Of a stretch of DNA of 64,000 nt, positions 1-8,649 are shown in pieces. A program made the translations under genes and the position numbers. Positions within the stretch are counted from its first letter, which is position 1, and each line of letters starts with the position of its first letter. A model generated the notes under the pieces. That model was not told the origin of the DNA. It ran no database searches and saw nothing but the letters and a program-made list of their open reading frames with translations. Origin of the DNA: Sulfurimonas sp. HSL-1656 (GTDB lineage: Bacteria > Campylobacterota > Campylobacteria > Campylobacterales > Sulfurimonadaceae); assembly GCF_039645585.1 (NCBI RefSeq), contig NZ_CP147915.1:1116001-1180000 (forward strand). Reading direction: 5' to 3'.

Positions 1-1
1 A

Positions 2-2086
2 AAGCGTTCCATCATCCCGAAATTTTATTTCATTGTAGACAGACTTGACTTGTTGACTCAAGCACATAGAGAATTTGCAAGCCGTGGGCTTATTGTCCAT
101 ACCATTAGTTCAAAAGAAGATTTTGCCAAAGATATTAAATCGACGAGTGCTATTCATAACCAAAGTGGTCGAGCAGAGATTACGGTGGTAAACATCCAAA
201 AGTTCGAGGATGATCCAAATGTCATAACCAGTAAAGATTACGATGTCTCTATGCAACGTATCTATTTTCTGGATGAGGTCCACCGAAGCTACAACCCAAA
301 AGGGAGTTTCTTAGCCAACTTGAATGACTCTGATCCAGATGCCATTAAAATAGGTCTAACGGGTACGCCGCTGCTGGGCAATGACTACAACTCCAAGACA
401 CTTTTTGGAAAGTATATTCACAAGTACTATTACAACGCCTCTATTGCAGATGGTTATACACTGCGCTTAATCCGCGAAGAGATTGCAACCGATTACAAGT
501 TAAAGCTGAAACAAGCACTTGAGGATATTGAAGTACTCAAAGGCGATATCAATAAGAGGGATCTCTTTGCACATACACGTTTCGTAGAACCTATGCTTGA
601 GTATATTGTGAATGACTTTGAAAAGAGTCGTATGATGTTTGATGATCCAACCATCGGTGGTATGGTTGTTTGTGAAAGCTCAGAACAAGCCAAAAAGATG
701 TTTGAGCTCTTTGAAGAAAAATATTCGGAAGCGCAATACAATGTGGCTAACAATGAAGAATATGGTGTGGACTTGGCTGCTGAAGGGTTTGAGTGGGATA
801 CAAATATGAGTCTTCAGAGAAGAAGTGTCAAATCAGCGGCGCTCATTTTGCACGATATCGGCACTAAACAAGAAAGGAAAGAAAAAGTAGAAGCTTTCAA
901 AGAGGGTAAAATCGATTTTCTCTTTGTCTACAATATGCTCTTGACCGGCTTTGATGCAAAACGGTTGAAAAAACTCTATCTCGGGCGCGTCATCCGCCAG
1001 CATAATTTGCTTCAGGCTCTAACCAGGGTCAACCGGACTTACAAAGATTTCAAATACGGGTATGTGGTTGATTTTGCAGATATCAGCAAAGAGTTCGATG
1101 CCACCAATAAAGCTTATTTTGAAGAGTTGCAGTCGGAGCTTGGCGATGAAATGGAACACTATTCTAATCTCTTCAAATCAAAAGAGGAGATCGAAGAGGA
1201 AATTGAAGATATTAAAGATGTCCTCTTCCATTTTGAGACTGCCAATGCCGAGCTTTTTTCTCAACAAATCAATCAGATTGACGACATCAAACAGATGCAG
1301 GAGATCGTCAAAAGCTTAGGCAATGCTAAGGATTTATATAATCTCATCCGCCTTTTTGGACACACTGAACTTTTGGAAAAGATCGATTTCCATAAGCTCA
1401 ATCTGCTTTACCGTGAAGCCAAAAATCATCTGGAGCTATTGCACCTGAAAAAACGGGTTGAAGAGGGTACAGATACAAGCAATCTTCTAAACGAGGCGTT
1501 GGAAGATGTCATTTTCATATTCAAGAAAGTTTCGGAAGAAGAACTGGTGCTCGCTGACAAGCTGAAAAATACGTTGCGACAAACCAGAGAGGCACTCGCA
1601 AGTAATTTTGACCAGAAAGATCCGGAATTCATTTCGCTAAAAGAAGAGTTGGAACGTCTCTTTAAACAGAAAAAACTTAGTGAAGTCAGTCAGGACGAGA
1701 TGAATGAGAACATCCACAGCCTGCAAAAGATTCACGAGAAAATTAAAGAGTTGAACCGGCAAAACGACTTGTTGAATGCCAAATATCAAAATGATAAAAA
1801 ATATACGCGCATGCACAAGCGCCTTTTGGAACGTGGCGATATTACGCCAAAAGAGCGATTGATCTTTGAAGCGCTGCAAGGCGTGAAATCCCAAGCAGAT
1901 GAAAAAGTATTGCGTAACCATAGCATTCTGGATAATGAGAGCTATTTCAGTAAAACGATATTGCCGATTGTCATCGAACAGTTCAAGGCGAACAAGATAG
2001 AAATAAAACCTGATACAGCTAAATACATCAATACTTTAGCCATCAATGAATATTTGAATGAATATAACGGAGTAGTTAATTGGTAA
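2..2086 (+). CDS. hsdR: Type I restriction enzyme R subunit, C-terminal part (cut by left edge)
   Basis: The reading frame is open to the left edge, so the N-terminal nuclease domain and helicase motif I lie outside the window. What remains begins in the helicase core, with the VDRLDL stretch typical of HsdR. It shows a DEVH box (motif II), a TGTP motif (motif III) and, further on, the GFDAK and LLQALTRVNR stretches of the second RecA domain. The last third is a long charged helical region, as in HsdR tails that dock on the methylase core. HsdR uses ATP to translocate DNA and cleaves unmethylated DNA together with HsdM and HsdS. Its stop overlaps the hsdM start by 7 bases, so the three genes are one transcription unit. 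The TTG at 50 is internal and is not the start. Confidence 0.95.
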   Translation, partial: KRSIIPKFYFIVDRLDLLTQAHREFASRGLIVHTISSKEDFAKDIKSTSAIHNQSGRAEITVVNIQKFEDDPNVITSKDYDVSMQRIYFLDEVHRSYNPKGSFLANLNDSDPDAIKIGLTGTPLLGNDYNSKTLFGKYIHKYYYNASIADGYTLRLIREEIATDYKLKLKQALEDIEVLKGDINKRDLFAHTRFVEPMLEYIVNDFEKSRMMFDDPTIGGMVVCESSEQAKKMFELFEEKYSEAQYNVANNEEYGVDLAAEGFEWDTNMSLQRRSVKSAALILHDIGTKQERKEKVEAFKEGKIDFLFVYNMLLTGFDAKRLKKLYLGRVIRQHNLLQALTRVNRTYKDFKYGYVVDFADISKEFDATNKAYFEELQSELGDEMEHYSNLFKSKEEIEEEIEDIKDVLFHFETANAELFSQQINQIDDIKQMQEIVKSLGNAKDLYNLIRLFGHTELLEKIDFHKLNLLYREAKNHLELLHLKKRVEEGTDTSNLLNEALEDVIFIFKKVSEEELVLADKLKNTLRQTREALASNFDQKDPEFISLKEELERLFKQKKLSEVSQDEMNENIHSLQKIHEKIKELNRQNDLLNAKYQNDKKYTRMHKRLLERGDITPKERLIFEALQGVKSQADEKVLRNHSILDNESYFSKTILPIVIEQFKANKIEIKPDTAKYINTLAINEYLNEYNGVVNW

Positions 2087-3714
2087 CCATAGATTTTGAA
2101 CGACAAACCAAGCAGATTATCGACAGCCTAAAAGCTGTATGTGCGACGTATGGACTTGGTAATGACGGTAATGAATACAAGATTATTACGCAGGTATTTC
2201 TGTACAAGTTTTTAAATGACAAGTTTGCCTATGAAGTCAAAAAGCTGAATGAAAAGATAGGAAAAGCTGAGCGCTGGGAAAAAGCCTATGGCGACCTGAA
2301 AGACGACGATCGAGAGTTACTGCTAATGCAGTTAGGGGGTGACACTGCTAACCTCAAACCGGAGCATTTGATCTCTTATCTTTATGATCATCAAAATGAC
2401 GCGGACTTTGCCCAAACTTTCGATGATACGCTGAGAGATATTGCTATTGATAATAATGACATCTTTGCAGTTAAAACGGACGGTGGAGCAAAAGTGGTTC
2501 TTTTTGACAGAGTGAGTGAATTCATCGCTGATCCATCGAAACGTGATGCATTCTGTAAGGCACTCATCAACAAGGTCGTAGGGTTTAGTTTCGAGCATAT
2601 TTTTAACCAAAAGTATGACTTCTATGCCACCATTTTCGAATACCTTATCAAAGACTACAATAGAGACAGCGGTGGTAAATATGCCGAGTATTACACGCCA
2701 CATGCCGTTGCCAAGATCATGGCTGCTATCTTGGTTCCAAGAGAGCAGCAGGGCAAAGTACAAAACGTTAACTGCTACGATCCATCAGCCGGATCAGGTA
2801 CATTGTTGATGAACATCGCCCATGCCATCGGTGAAGATCGCTGTTCCATCTATTCCCAGGATATTTCGCAAAAATCATCGAACCTACTACGTCTCAATCT
2901 CATTCTAAATAATCTTGTGCATTCCATTCAGAACATCGTTCAGGGTAACACGATGCTGCACCCCTACCACAAAGAGGGGAACGCGTTACGAAAATTTGAC
3001 TATATCGTCTCCAATCCACCTTTCAAAATGGACTTTAGTGACTTCCGTGATGACCTCGATACCAAAGCAAACAATGAGCGTTTTTTTGCAGGTATTCCAA
3101 CTGTTCCCAAAAAAGATATCGATAAGATGAAAATTTATGTGCTCTTTTTACAGCACATCATCTATTCATTAAAAGAGAATGGTAAAGCTGCCGTGGTTGT
3201 ACCGACGGGCTTTATTACTGCTCAGACTGGTATAGATAAAAAAATCCGTCAGAAACTTGTTGATGAAAAGATGCTGGCCGGTGTCGTCTCGATGCCTAGC
3301 AATATCTTTGCAACAACCGGTACCAATGTTTCTATTATTTTTATCGATAAAAGCAATAAGAATGATGTTGTACTAATCGATGCTTCAGGCTTGGGTACAA
3401 CTGTCAAAGATGGAAAAAACCAAAGGACTGTTTTGTGCGAAGCGGAAGAAGATCGTATCATTGACGTTTTCAACAACAAAAAAGTTCAAGAAAGTTTTTC
3501 TGTCGTTGTCCCATATGGTGATATAGCTGCTAGAAATTATTCACTTAGTGCAGGACAGTATTTCGAGGTGAAAATTCAATATGAAGAAATCAGTGAAGTA
3601 GAGTTTTCAGAAACATTACAATCCTTCTCAAAGACAATCAATCAGCTTTTTGAAACATCAAGAAAATTAGAAGAAGAAATTTCAGCGCAATTAGCAGGCC
3701 TAAAGTATGAGTGA
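2080..3714 (+). CDS. hsdM: Type I restriction-modification DNA methylase subunit M
   Basis: This 544-residue N6-adenine methyltransferase has the HsdM layout: an N-terminal helical domain, then the SAM-binding motif I D234PSAGSGT and the catalytic NPPF motif beginning at N312. The YTPHAVAKIM stretch just before motif I is typical of the family. The start is TTG, preceded by GGAG about 8 bases upstream, and overlaps the end of hsdR by 7 bases. With HsdS it methylates the recognition site, and it is also part of the restriction complex. Length is normal and both motifs are intact, so it should be active. Confidence 0.95.
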   Translation: MVTIDFERQTKQIIDSLKAVCATYGLGNDGNEYKIITQVFLYKFLNDKFAYEVKKLNEKIGKAERWEKAYGDLKDDDRELLLMQLGGDTANLKPEHLISYLYDHQNDADFAQTFDDTLRDIAIDNNDIFAVKTDGGAKVVLFDRVSEFIADPSKRDAFCKALINKVVGFSFEHIFNQKYDFYATIFEYLIKDYNRDSGGKYAEYYTPHAVAKIMAAILVPREQQGKVQNVNCYDPSAGSGTLLMNIAHAIGEDRCSIYSQDISQKSSNLLRLNLILNNLVHSIQNIVQGNTMLHPYHKEGNALRKFDYIVSNPPFKMDFSDFRDDLDTKANNERFFAGIPTVPKKDIDKMKIYVLFLQHIIYSLKENGKAAVVVPTGFITAQTGIDKKIRQKLVDEKMLAGVVSMPSNIFATTGTNVSIIFIDKSNKNDVVLIDASGLGTTVKDGKNQRTVLCEAEEDRIIDVFNNKKVQESFSVVVPYGDIAARNYSLSAGQYFEVKIQYEEISEVEFSETLQSFSKTINQLFETSRKLEEEISAQLAGLKYE

Positions 3715-5017
3715 TTGGAAAAGAGTTGAAGATTATGTTATTTACTCTGCAAAGGGCATCACACCTAACTATGTAAAAAAAAGTCAATTAATGGTTCTGA
3801 ATCAAAAATGTGTTCGGCACAATATAATAGATTATTCCTTCGCACAATACACGGATGACACAAAAAATGTTTCTGAAGAAAAAGTATTAAAAGTCGGTGA
3901 TATACTTTTTAATTCAACTGGCCAAGGTACTGCTGGACGCTGTGCTTTTGTTGACAAGCTTCCAGAGAGTCTGAAAGTAGTTACTGATTCTCATATGCTA
4001 GTTCTTAGATGCAAGAGTTATTATGAAGCTAGATGTCTAAACTATGTATTGTACTCATTTGAAAAAGATATTCAAGCCTTCATGGATGGAAGTACAGGCC
4101 AGGGAGAACTTGATAAAGTAAGACTTTTCAATCTTCTTATCAGCATCCCGAAGACTCCAGAAACATTACAAAATATTGCGAATCTTTTATCAAAACTTGA
4201 TACAAAAATTGAACTCAACAACCAAATCAATACTGAGTTGGAAGCTATGGCAAAAACTCTCTACGATTACTGGTTTATCCAGTTTGACTTCCCCGATGAA
4301 AACGGCAAGCCCTATAAATCTCTAGGTGGGCAAATGGTTTATAGTGAAACATTAAAACGAGAAATTCCCAAAGGCTGGGAAGCCGATAGTATTTTAAGAG
4401 TCTCCCAGCTAATGGGTGGAGGCACTCCAAGCAAAAAAAACAAGACCTATTGGGATGGAAACATTCCTTTTTTCACTCCTACGGATGCCGACAATGGAGC
4501 TTTTATATTAACAACGTTTGATTCAATTACTGAAGAGGGATTGAGTCACTGTAGTAGTAGTTTATTTGAAAAAGGCACTATTTTTATTACTGCCAGAGGA
4601 TCAGTTGGTAAAACTATGATCGCGGCACAACAGATGGCAATGAATCAATCATGCTATGCATTTAAGCCCTTGCAAAAAATTAACTATCCATACCTCTATT
4701 TCGCTGCATCAGAATTGGTTCATTATTTGAAAGTCAAAGCATCAGGCTCTGTTTTTGACTCTATTGTTACGAACGATATAAAGTTTACTACACTTGTGAT
4801 TCCTTCATTGGAAATTATTAAGCTATATGGAGAAAAAGTGTCACCTTTGTTCGAAAAAATATTGACCAACAATCAAGAGAACCAACAGCTTGCAAGGCTA
4901 CGTGATTGGCTTCTCCCCATGCTAATGAATGGACAAGTAAAAGTGCAAGATAAATTTGACAAAATCCCTGAACTGCTTGTAGCCGAACCTAACCAAGAGT
5001 ACGGGAAACCCCAATGA
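3707..5017 (+). CDS. hsdS: Type I restriction-modification specificity subunit S
   Basis: HsdS sets the bipartite DNA target of the complex. This 436-residue protein has the usual two target-recognition domains, roughly residues 1-150 and 215-390. Each is followed by a conserved helical spacer: the central one contains LLSKLDTKIELNNQIN, and the C-terminal one is the related NNQENQQLARLRDWLLPML. The ATG overlaps the hsdM stop by 8 bases. The gene is more AT-rich than hsdM, as expected for a domain-shuffling subunit. The sequence recognised cannot be read from the protein. Confidence 0.94.
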   Translation: MSDWKRVEDYVIYSAKGITPNYVKKSQLMVLNQKCVRHNIIDYSFAQYTDDTKNVSEEKVLKVGDILFNSTGQGTAGRCAFVDKLPESLKVVTDSHMLVLRCKSYYEARCLNYVLYSFEKDIQAFMDGSTGQGELDKVRLFNLLISIPKTPETLQNIANLLSKLDTKIELNNQINTELEAMAKTLYDYWFIQFDFPDENGKPYKSLGGQMVYSETLKREIPKGWEADSILRVSQLMGGGTPSKKNKTYWDGNIPFFTPTDADNGAFILTTFDSITEEGLSHCSSSLFEKGTIFITARGSVGKTMIAAQQMAMNQSCYAFKPLQKINYPYLYFAASELVHYLKVKASGSVFDSIVTNDIKFTTLVIPSLEIIKLYGEKVSPLFEKILTNNQENQQLARLRDWLLPMLMNGQVKVQDKFDKIPELLVAEPNQEYGKPQ

Positions 5018-5931
5018 ATCAAAAAATGATAGACGCTTTACCTAGATTGTTGAAGCGTCTATCGAATGGTGAAGGTTTACACATTCCTACCTTGAGTAAA
5101 GAACTCGACATACCTGAAAAAACCCTACAAGATAACATCAAAAAATATCTGCTTCCTCTTGATTTTGCCGACATTCAACATGACCATACGACACGGAAGT
5201 GGACTGCACGTAGGAACTTCTTGTCAGAAACACTGCTGAGTCCAGATGAGCTAATTTGTATGTCAGTGCTGGATTCTGCTAGCGAAAAATATGGAAGAAG
5301 GTTTATACTGGCGACTCAAAGGCTATTTAATCGTTTCAAAAGAAGAGCTTCCCTCTCGATTTACAAAAAAATCAACATGGAACATCTTGATCGGGATGAT
5401 GAAATTAAACTAGCGATCATCAAAAGCGCTATTAAATCAAAAACAGTGTTGAACTGTAAGTATAGTCAAAAGGCTAGAACATTCCACCCCCTGAAGATCG
5501 TGATGTTGGAAGGTTATTGGTATCTGTTTCATTGGGATGTGAATGATAAGATGATTAAAAAGTTTCATTTGAAAAGCATTCAATCTTTGGAACTTACAAA
5601 AGAACATTTTGACGATCCCCATTCAGACGTAATTAACAAGCTTGATGGTGCTGTGAATGCTTATTTCAAAGATAAACCTCCTACAGATGTTGAGCTGTTG
5701 GTGCATAAAAGAGTGAGTAAATATTTTGAAAGGCAGCCTCTATCAAAACACCAACGGATCTTTGATTATGATGAAAACTATAAAAGGATGTATATCCCCA
5801 TAACTGATGAAATGGAAATTATCCCCACGATCCAACAATATCTCCCCTATATAAAAGTACTTTCCCCACAATCGCTTCACCAACAAATCGAAGCGAACAT
5901 TTCAAACTACTCCAAAATCGACCTCGACTAA
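5014..5931 (+). CDS. WYL-domain transcriptional regulator (CapW/BrxR-like)
   Basis: This 305-residue protein has an N-terminal winged-helix region (about 1-60), a WYL domain (about 130-205, with the literal W-Y-L in EGYWYLFHWD) and a C-terminal WCX-like segment (about 220-305). WYL proteins of this architecture regulate bacterial defence operons, for example BrxR in BREX and CapW in CBASS, usually as ligand-relieved repressors. Its ATG overlaps the hsdS stop as ATGA, so it is co-transcribed with the restriction genes. It also lies just upstream of the CBASS genes and of a palindrome at 5979-5999. I infer that it controls the downstream CBASS operon, though it could instead control hsd. Confidence 0.85.
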   Translation: MNQKMIDALPRLLKRLSNGEGLHIPTLSKELDIPEKTLQDNIKKYLLPLDFADIQHDHTTRKWTARRNFLSETLLSPDELICMSVLDSASEKYGRRFILATQRLFNRFKRRASLSIYKKINMEHLDRDDEIKLAIIKSAIKSKTVLNCKYSQKARTFHPLKIVMLEGYWYLFHWDVNDKMIKKFHLKSIQSLELTKEHFDDPHSDVINKLDGAVNAYFKDKPPTDVELLVHKRVSKYFERQPLSKHQRIFDYDENYKRMYIPITDEMEIIPTIQQYLPYIKVLSPQSLHQQIEANISNYSKIDLD

Positions 5932-5935
5932 TTCC

Positions 5936-5956
5936 AAAGCGAATTACTCCGCTTTT
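5936..5956 (+). terminator. Weak hairpin with T-run after the WYL gene
   Basis: AAAGCG and CGCTTT form a 6-base-pair stem around an 8-base loop, ending in TTTT, directly after the WYL stop codon. It may attenuate transcription from the restriction operon into the CBASS genes. The stem is short and AT-rich, so it is a weak candidate. Confidence 0.35.
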
Positions 5957-5978
5957 GCTCGTGCCATACTTCTATCGT

Positions 5979-5999
5979 ATGAATCCCCAAAAGATTCAT
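5979..5999 (+). promoter_or_regulatory. Palindrome ATGAATC-N7-GATTCAT, candidate operator
   Basis: A perfect 7-base inverted repeat with a 7-base spacer sits 30 bases upstream of the phospholipase start and 48 bases after the WYL stop codon. Perfect symmetry around an odd spacer suits a dimeric DNA-binding protein, and the adjacent WYL regulator is the obvious candidate. It could instead be an RNA hairpin in the leader. The proposed binding partner is inference. Confidence 0.5.
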
Positions 6000-6029
6000 T
6001 GAATAAAACGATATAGGAGTAAATACTTT

Positions 6030-7022
6030 ATGACAAATAATAAATTCAAAATTTTGAGCCTTGATGGCGGCGGTGTCCGTGGATACCTCTCAATAAAAAT
6101 TTTAGAAAATGTAGAAAAGCACCTAAATGATAAAGATGGAAATGAGGTACCAATAGGTCTGAGATTTGATTTAATCGCAGGAACCTCTACGGGGTCAATC
6201 ATAGCCGCACTGTTAGCTAAAGGAATGTTTGCAAAGGAGGCAAGAGAAATTTATGAAAAAAGCATGAGCAAAGTTTTTAAAAAGAGAAGCTTACTGGAGC
6301 GTTTATTTCAAAGTAAATATTGTTCTCAAGAGCTAAAAAATATTGTCTTTGATACCTTGAAGGATAGCGCGACTCAACAACAATTGGTTTTCAATGAGTT
6401 AGAGAGAGACTTAATAATTACTGCATTTGACTTAGATGAGTTCAAACCAAAAGTCTTTAAGTCAGACTACTCTAAGAAAAATGACAAAAAATTTTGTGTA
6501 TCAGATGCAATCATGGCTTCGACGGCTGCACCAACCTATTTCCCTGCTTATAGTGATTCGAAGGCGGGAGGAGTATTAATTGATGGGGGCATGTCTGCAA
6601 ACAACCCTTCATTAATAGCTCTCATTGATGCAAGACATTTTGATCGAAAGAGTAAGAAAAACACTCTTCCTCCTGAAACTTTATCTGATGTTTGTTTATT
6701 ATCAATAGGCACTGGTGACTTTAAGAAGAAACTAGACATTAGGGGTCTGAAGAATTCACCTAAATGGGATTGGGCAATAAACCTTGCCAAGAGAAACTCC
6801 CCTGTTAAAGAGGTCCTCTTCACTGCACAAGAAGAGATGGAAGAAAATAAAGTCCGATTGTTGTCAGAGACAGAAGGAGTTTTTTACAAACGAATTAACC
6901 CAAAGTTAAATGAATATATGGAACTTGATGATGTTCAAAATATGTATAAATTGGATAGATTTACATCAATTGAGGAACATCTTTCAAGTTTAGAAAAAAT
7001 GCTATTAGGAGCTTCAAAATGA
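6030..7022 (+). CDS. capV: Patatin-like phospholipase, CapV-type CBASS effector
   Basis: This 330-residue patatin has all three catalytic elements: the oxyanion loop D12GGGVRG, the nucleophile in G-T-S53-T-G and the acid in D185GG. In CBASS, CapV phospholipases are switched on by the cyclic nucleotide made by the neighbouring CD-NTase and degrade the inner membrane of infected cells. The CD-NTase gene overlaps its stop by 4 bases, which fixes the role. AGGAG lies about 10 bases before the ATG. The gene is strongly AT-rich compared with the rest of the window, consistent with horizontal transfer. Confidence 0.93.
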   Translation: MTNNKFKILSLDGGGVRGYLSIKILENVEKHLNDKDGNEVPIGLRFDLIAGTSTGSIIAALLAKGMFAKEAREIYEKSMSKVFKKRSLLERLFQSKYCSQELKNIVFDTLKDSATQQQLVFNELERDLIITAFDLDEFKPKVFKSDYSKKNDKKFCVSDAIMASTAAPTYFPAYSDSKAGGVLIDGGMSANNPSLIALIDARHFDRKSKKNTLPPETLSDVCLLSIGTGDFKKKLDIRGLKNSPKWDWAINLAKRNSPVKEVLFTAQEEMEENKVRLLSETEGVFYKRINPKLNEYMELDDVQNMYKLDRFTSIEEHLSSLEKMLLGASK

Positions 7023-8017
7023 TCTATGACTGTTCGAAAGAAATGATGGAATACTTGAACCAAAAAGTCCGTCTTCCTGCTGCTGAGCAAACCAAGTTGA
7101 AAGAGTATCGCGACAAAAATCTGACGCGGCTTGAAAACGGTTTGAAGAAAAATGATGACCCGATGTACAGCAAGTCTATCAACCAGGGTTCTTATGCCAT
7201 GAATACCATCAATCAGCATCCGGACAATGATTACGACATCGATGTTGGCATTGTCTTCACTAAAGACGACCTCAATGGCAGAAATGGCGGTGATAAGTCT
7301 GCACTGAATGCCAGAAAGATGGTCTGCGATGCTATGCAGGACGACAGATTCAGCCGCAAGTCGGAAGTACGGAAAAACTGTGTGCGTGTTTACTACAACG
7401 AAGGGCACCATGTAGATATGCCGGTGTATCGCACATACGAGAAAGATGGGAAAACTATTCAAGAACTTGCCAGCAGTGATTGGAAAGAGTCAAATCCCGA
7501 AGAGATAACGACATGGTTCAACGACGCCGTCATCGAGAAAAGTCCCGATACAAACAACGGCCGTCAAATGCGGCGTGTGACCCGACTTCAAAAGAAGTGG
7601 TCCAACAGTAGAGCGTCTTGGAATATGCCGAGTGGGTTCTTACTCACGGTTCTGGTAGATGAAAAGTATATCGATGTCAAAGACAGAGATGACGAATCGC
7701 TTTACAAAACGCTCAAAGCTATCAGGGATCGGTTGGTCTGGGATAAACGAATCCATCACCCTATAACTGGAGATTTAATCAGCGAAGGGAAAGAGGCACA
7801 GGTTCAAAAGCTGTACGACGAGCTGGATTATGCCTTGAAAAACACTCTTGCTGTCCTGGAACGAGCTGACTGTACTCGTGAACAGGCATTGAAAGCCTGG
7901 AGCTCATTTTTCAAAGACGATTTCTTCAAGGAAAAAATCGAAAAATCTGCACGCGCAGCAGCGGCATGTGCGTCAAATGAGATCATCGCCCCGCAAAAAC
8001 CATGGAGATCAAATTAA
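7019..8017 (+). CDS. CBASS CD-NTase, DncV-like cyclic dinucleotide synthase
   Basis: The 332-residue protein shows the polymerase-beta-type nucleotidyltransferase core: G57-S58-Y, then the metal-binding D73-I-D75 and a third aspartate at D133 (VDMPVY). The spacing and the helical C-terminal half resemble DncV-type (clade A) enzymes that make cyclic GMP-AMP and activate CapV. The product identity here is inferred from that resemblance and from the CapV neighbour. The ATG overlaps the capV stop as ATGA, with AGGAG 7 bases upstream. The last residues (ending PWRSN) look flexible and could be the tail acted on by the downstream E2-like protein. Confidence 0.92.
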   Translation: MIYDCSKEMMEYLNQKVRLPAAEQTKLKEYRDKNLTRLENGLKKNDDPMYSKSINQGSYAMNTINQHPDNDYDIDVGIVFTKDDLNGRNGGDKSALNARKMVCDAMQDDRFSRKSEVRKNCVRVYYNEGHHVDMPVYRTYEKDGKTIQELASSDWKESNPEEITTWFNDAVIEKSPDTNNGRQMRRVTRLQKKWSNSRASWNMPSGFLLTVLVDEKYIDVKDRDDESLYKTLKAIRDRLVWDKRIHHPITGDLISEGKEAQVQKLYDELDYALKNTLAVLERADCTREQALKAWSSFFKDDFFKEKIEKSARAAAACASNEIIAPQKPWRSN

Positions 8018-8649
8018 GCGCAGAGGATATTGAGTGGTTAATAACTCAATATCCTAAACTTCAAATCGACACATTTGCTAAAACCATTACTGGGGATATT
8101 GACTTTACAAGAAGCTATGAAGGTTATGAAATATCTGACAGCTACACTATTCAAATTATTCTGGAAGCATCTGGAAACTCAATGCTTCCGAAGGTCCATG
8201 AGCTTTCTAACAAAATAGCTGAAATGGCCAAGCGCTACAAGATGGAGTTGATAGATTTGCATATCAACACCGATAGGTCATTTTGCACAGTCATTCAAGA
8301 CAGAGAGCATGAGCTTTTTGAAGATAAATTCACCATTCAAGAATTTATGAAAAAGGCCCTTGAGCCCTTTTTATTCGCGATGAGTTATTTCGACAAAGAA
8401 GGTCGGCTTCCTTGGGGTGAGTATGCACATGGTTATCTCGGTCATCTTGAGTTGTTTGCTGAGGGTGGTATAGACCTAGAAAGATTGCTTGAACTTTTGG
8501 AGAAAAAAGAACTGGCTCAGGCTCTACTTACGAACAGACAGAGTAGATGTTTGTGCGGTAGTGGTAAAAAATTGCGAAAGTGCCATCCTTTCGTTTTCCG
8601 TGGAATAAATAAACTCAAAGTAAAATTCAAAATAGGGGAGTGTGATTGA
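8002..8649 (+). CDS. E2-like (ubiquitin-conjugating-type) CBASS protein with C-terminal SEC-C motif
   Basis: This 215-residue protein has the landmarks of bacterial E2-like proteins: an LPKV segment near 62, then DLHINTDRSFC with the candidate catalytic C95, and a downstream PWGEYAHGYLG block near 137-147. It ends in a SEC-C zinc motif (C183-x-C185-G-S-G ... C194-H195). In type II-short CBASS a lone E2-like protein, with no E1 or JAB protease, conjugates or primes the CD-NTase. No E1 or JAB gene is present here, which fits that class. It overlaps the CD-NTase gene by 16 bases and has no clear ribosome site, so translation is probably coupled. The E2 call rests on motif pattern. Confidence 0.75.
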   Translation: MEIKLSAEDIEWLITQYPKLQIDTFAKTITGDIDFTRSYEGYEISDSYTIQIILEASGNSMLPKVHELSNKIAEMAKRYKMELIDLHINTDRSFCTVIQDREHELFEDKFTIQEFMKKALEPFLFAMSYFDKEGRLPWGEYAHGYLGHLELFAEGGIDLERLLELLEKKELAQALLTNRQSRCLCGSGKKLRKCHPFVFRGINKLKVKFKIGECD

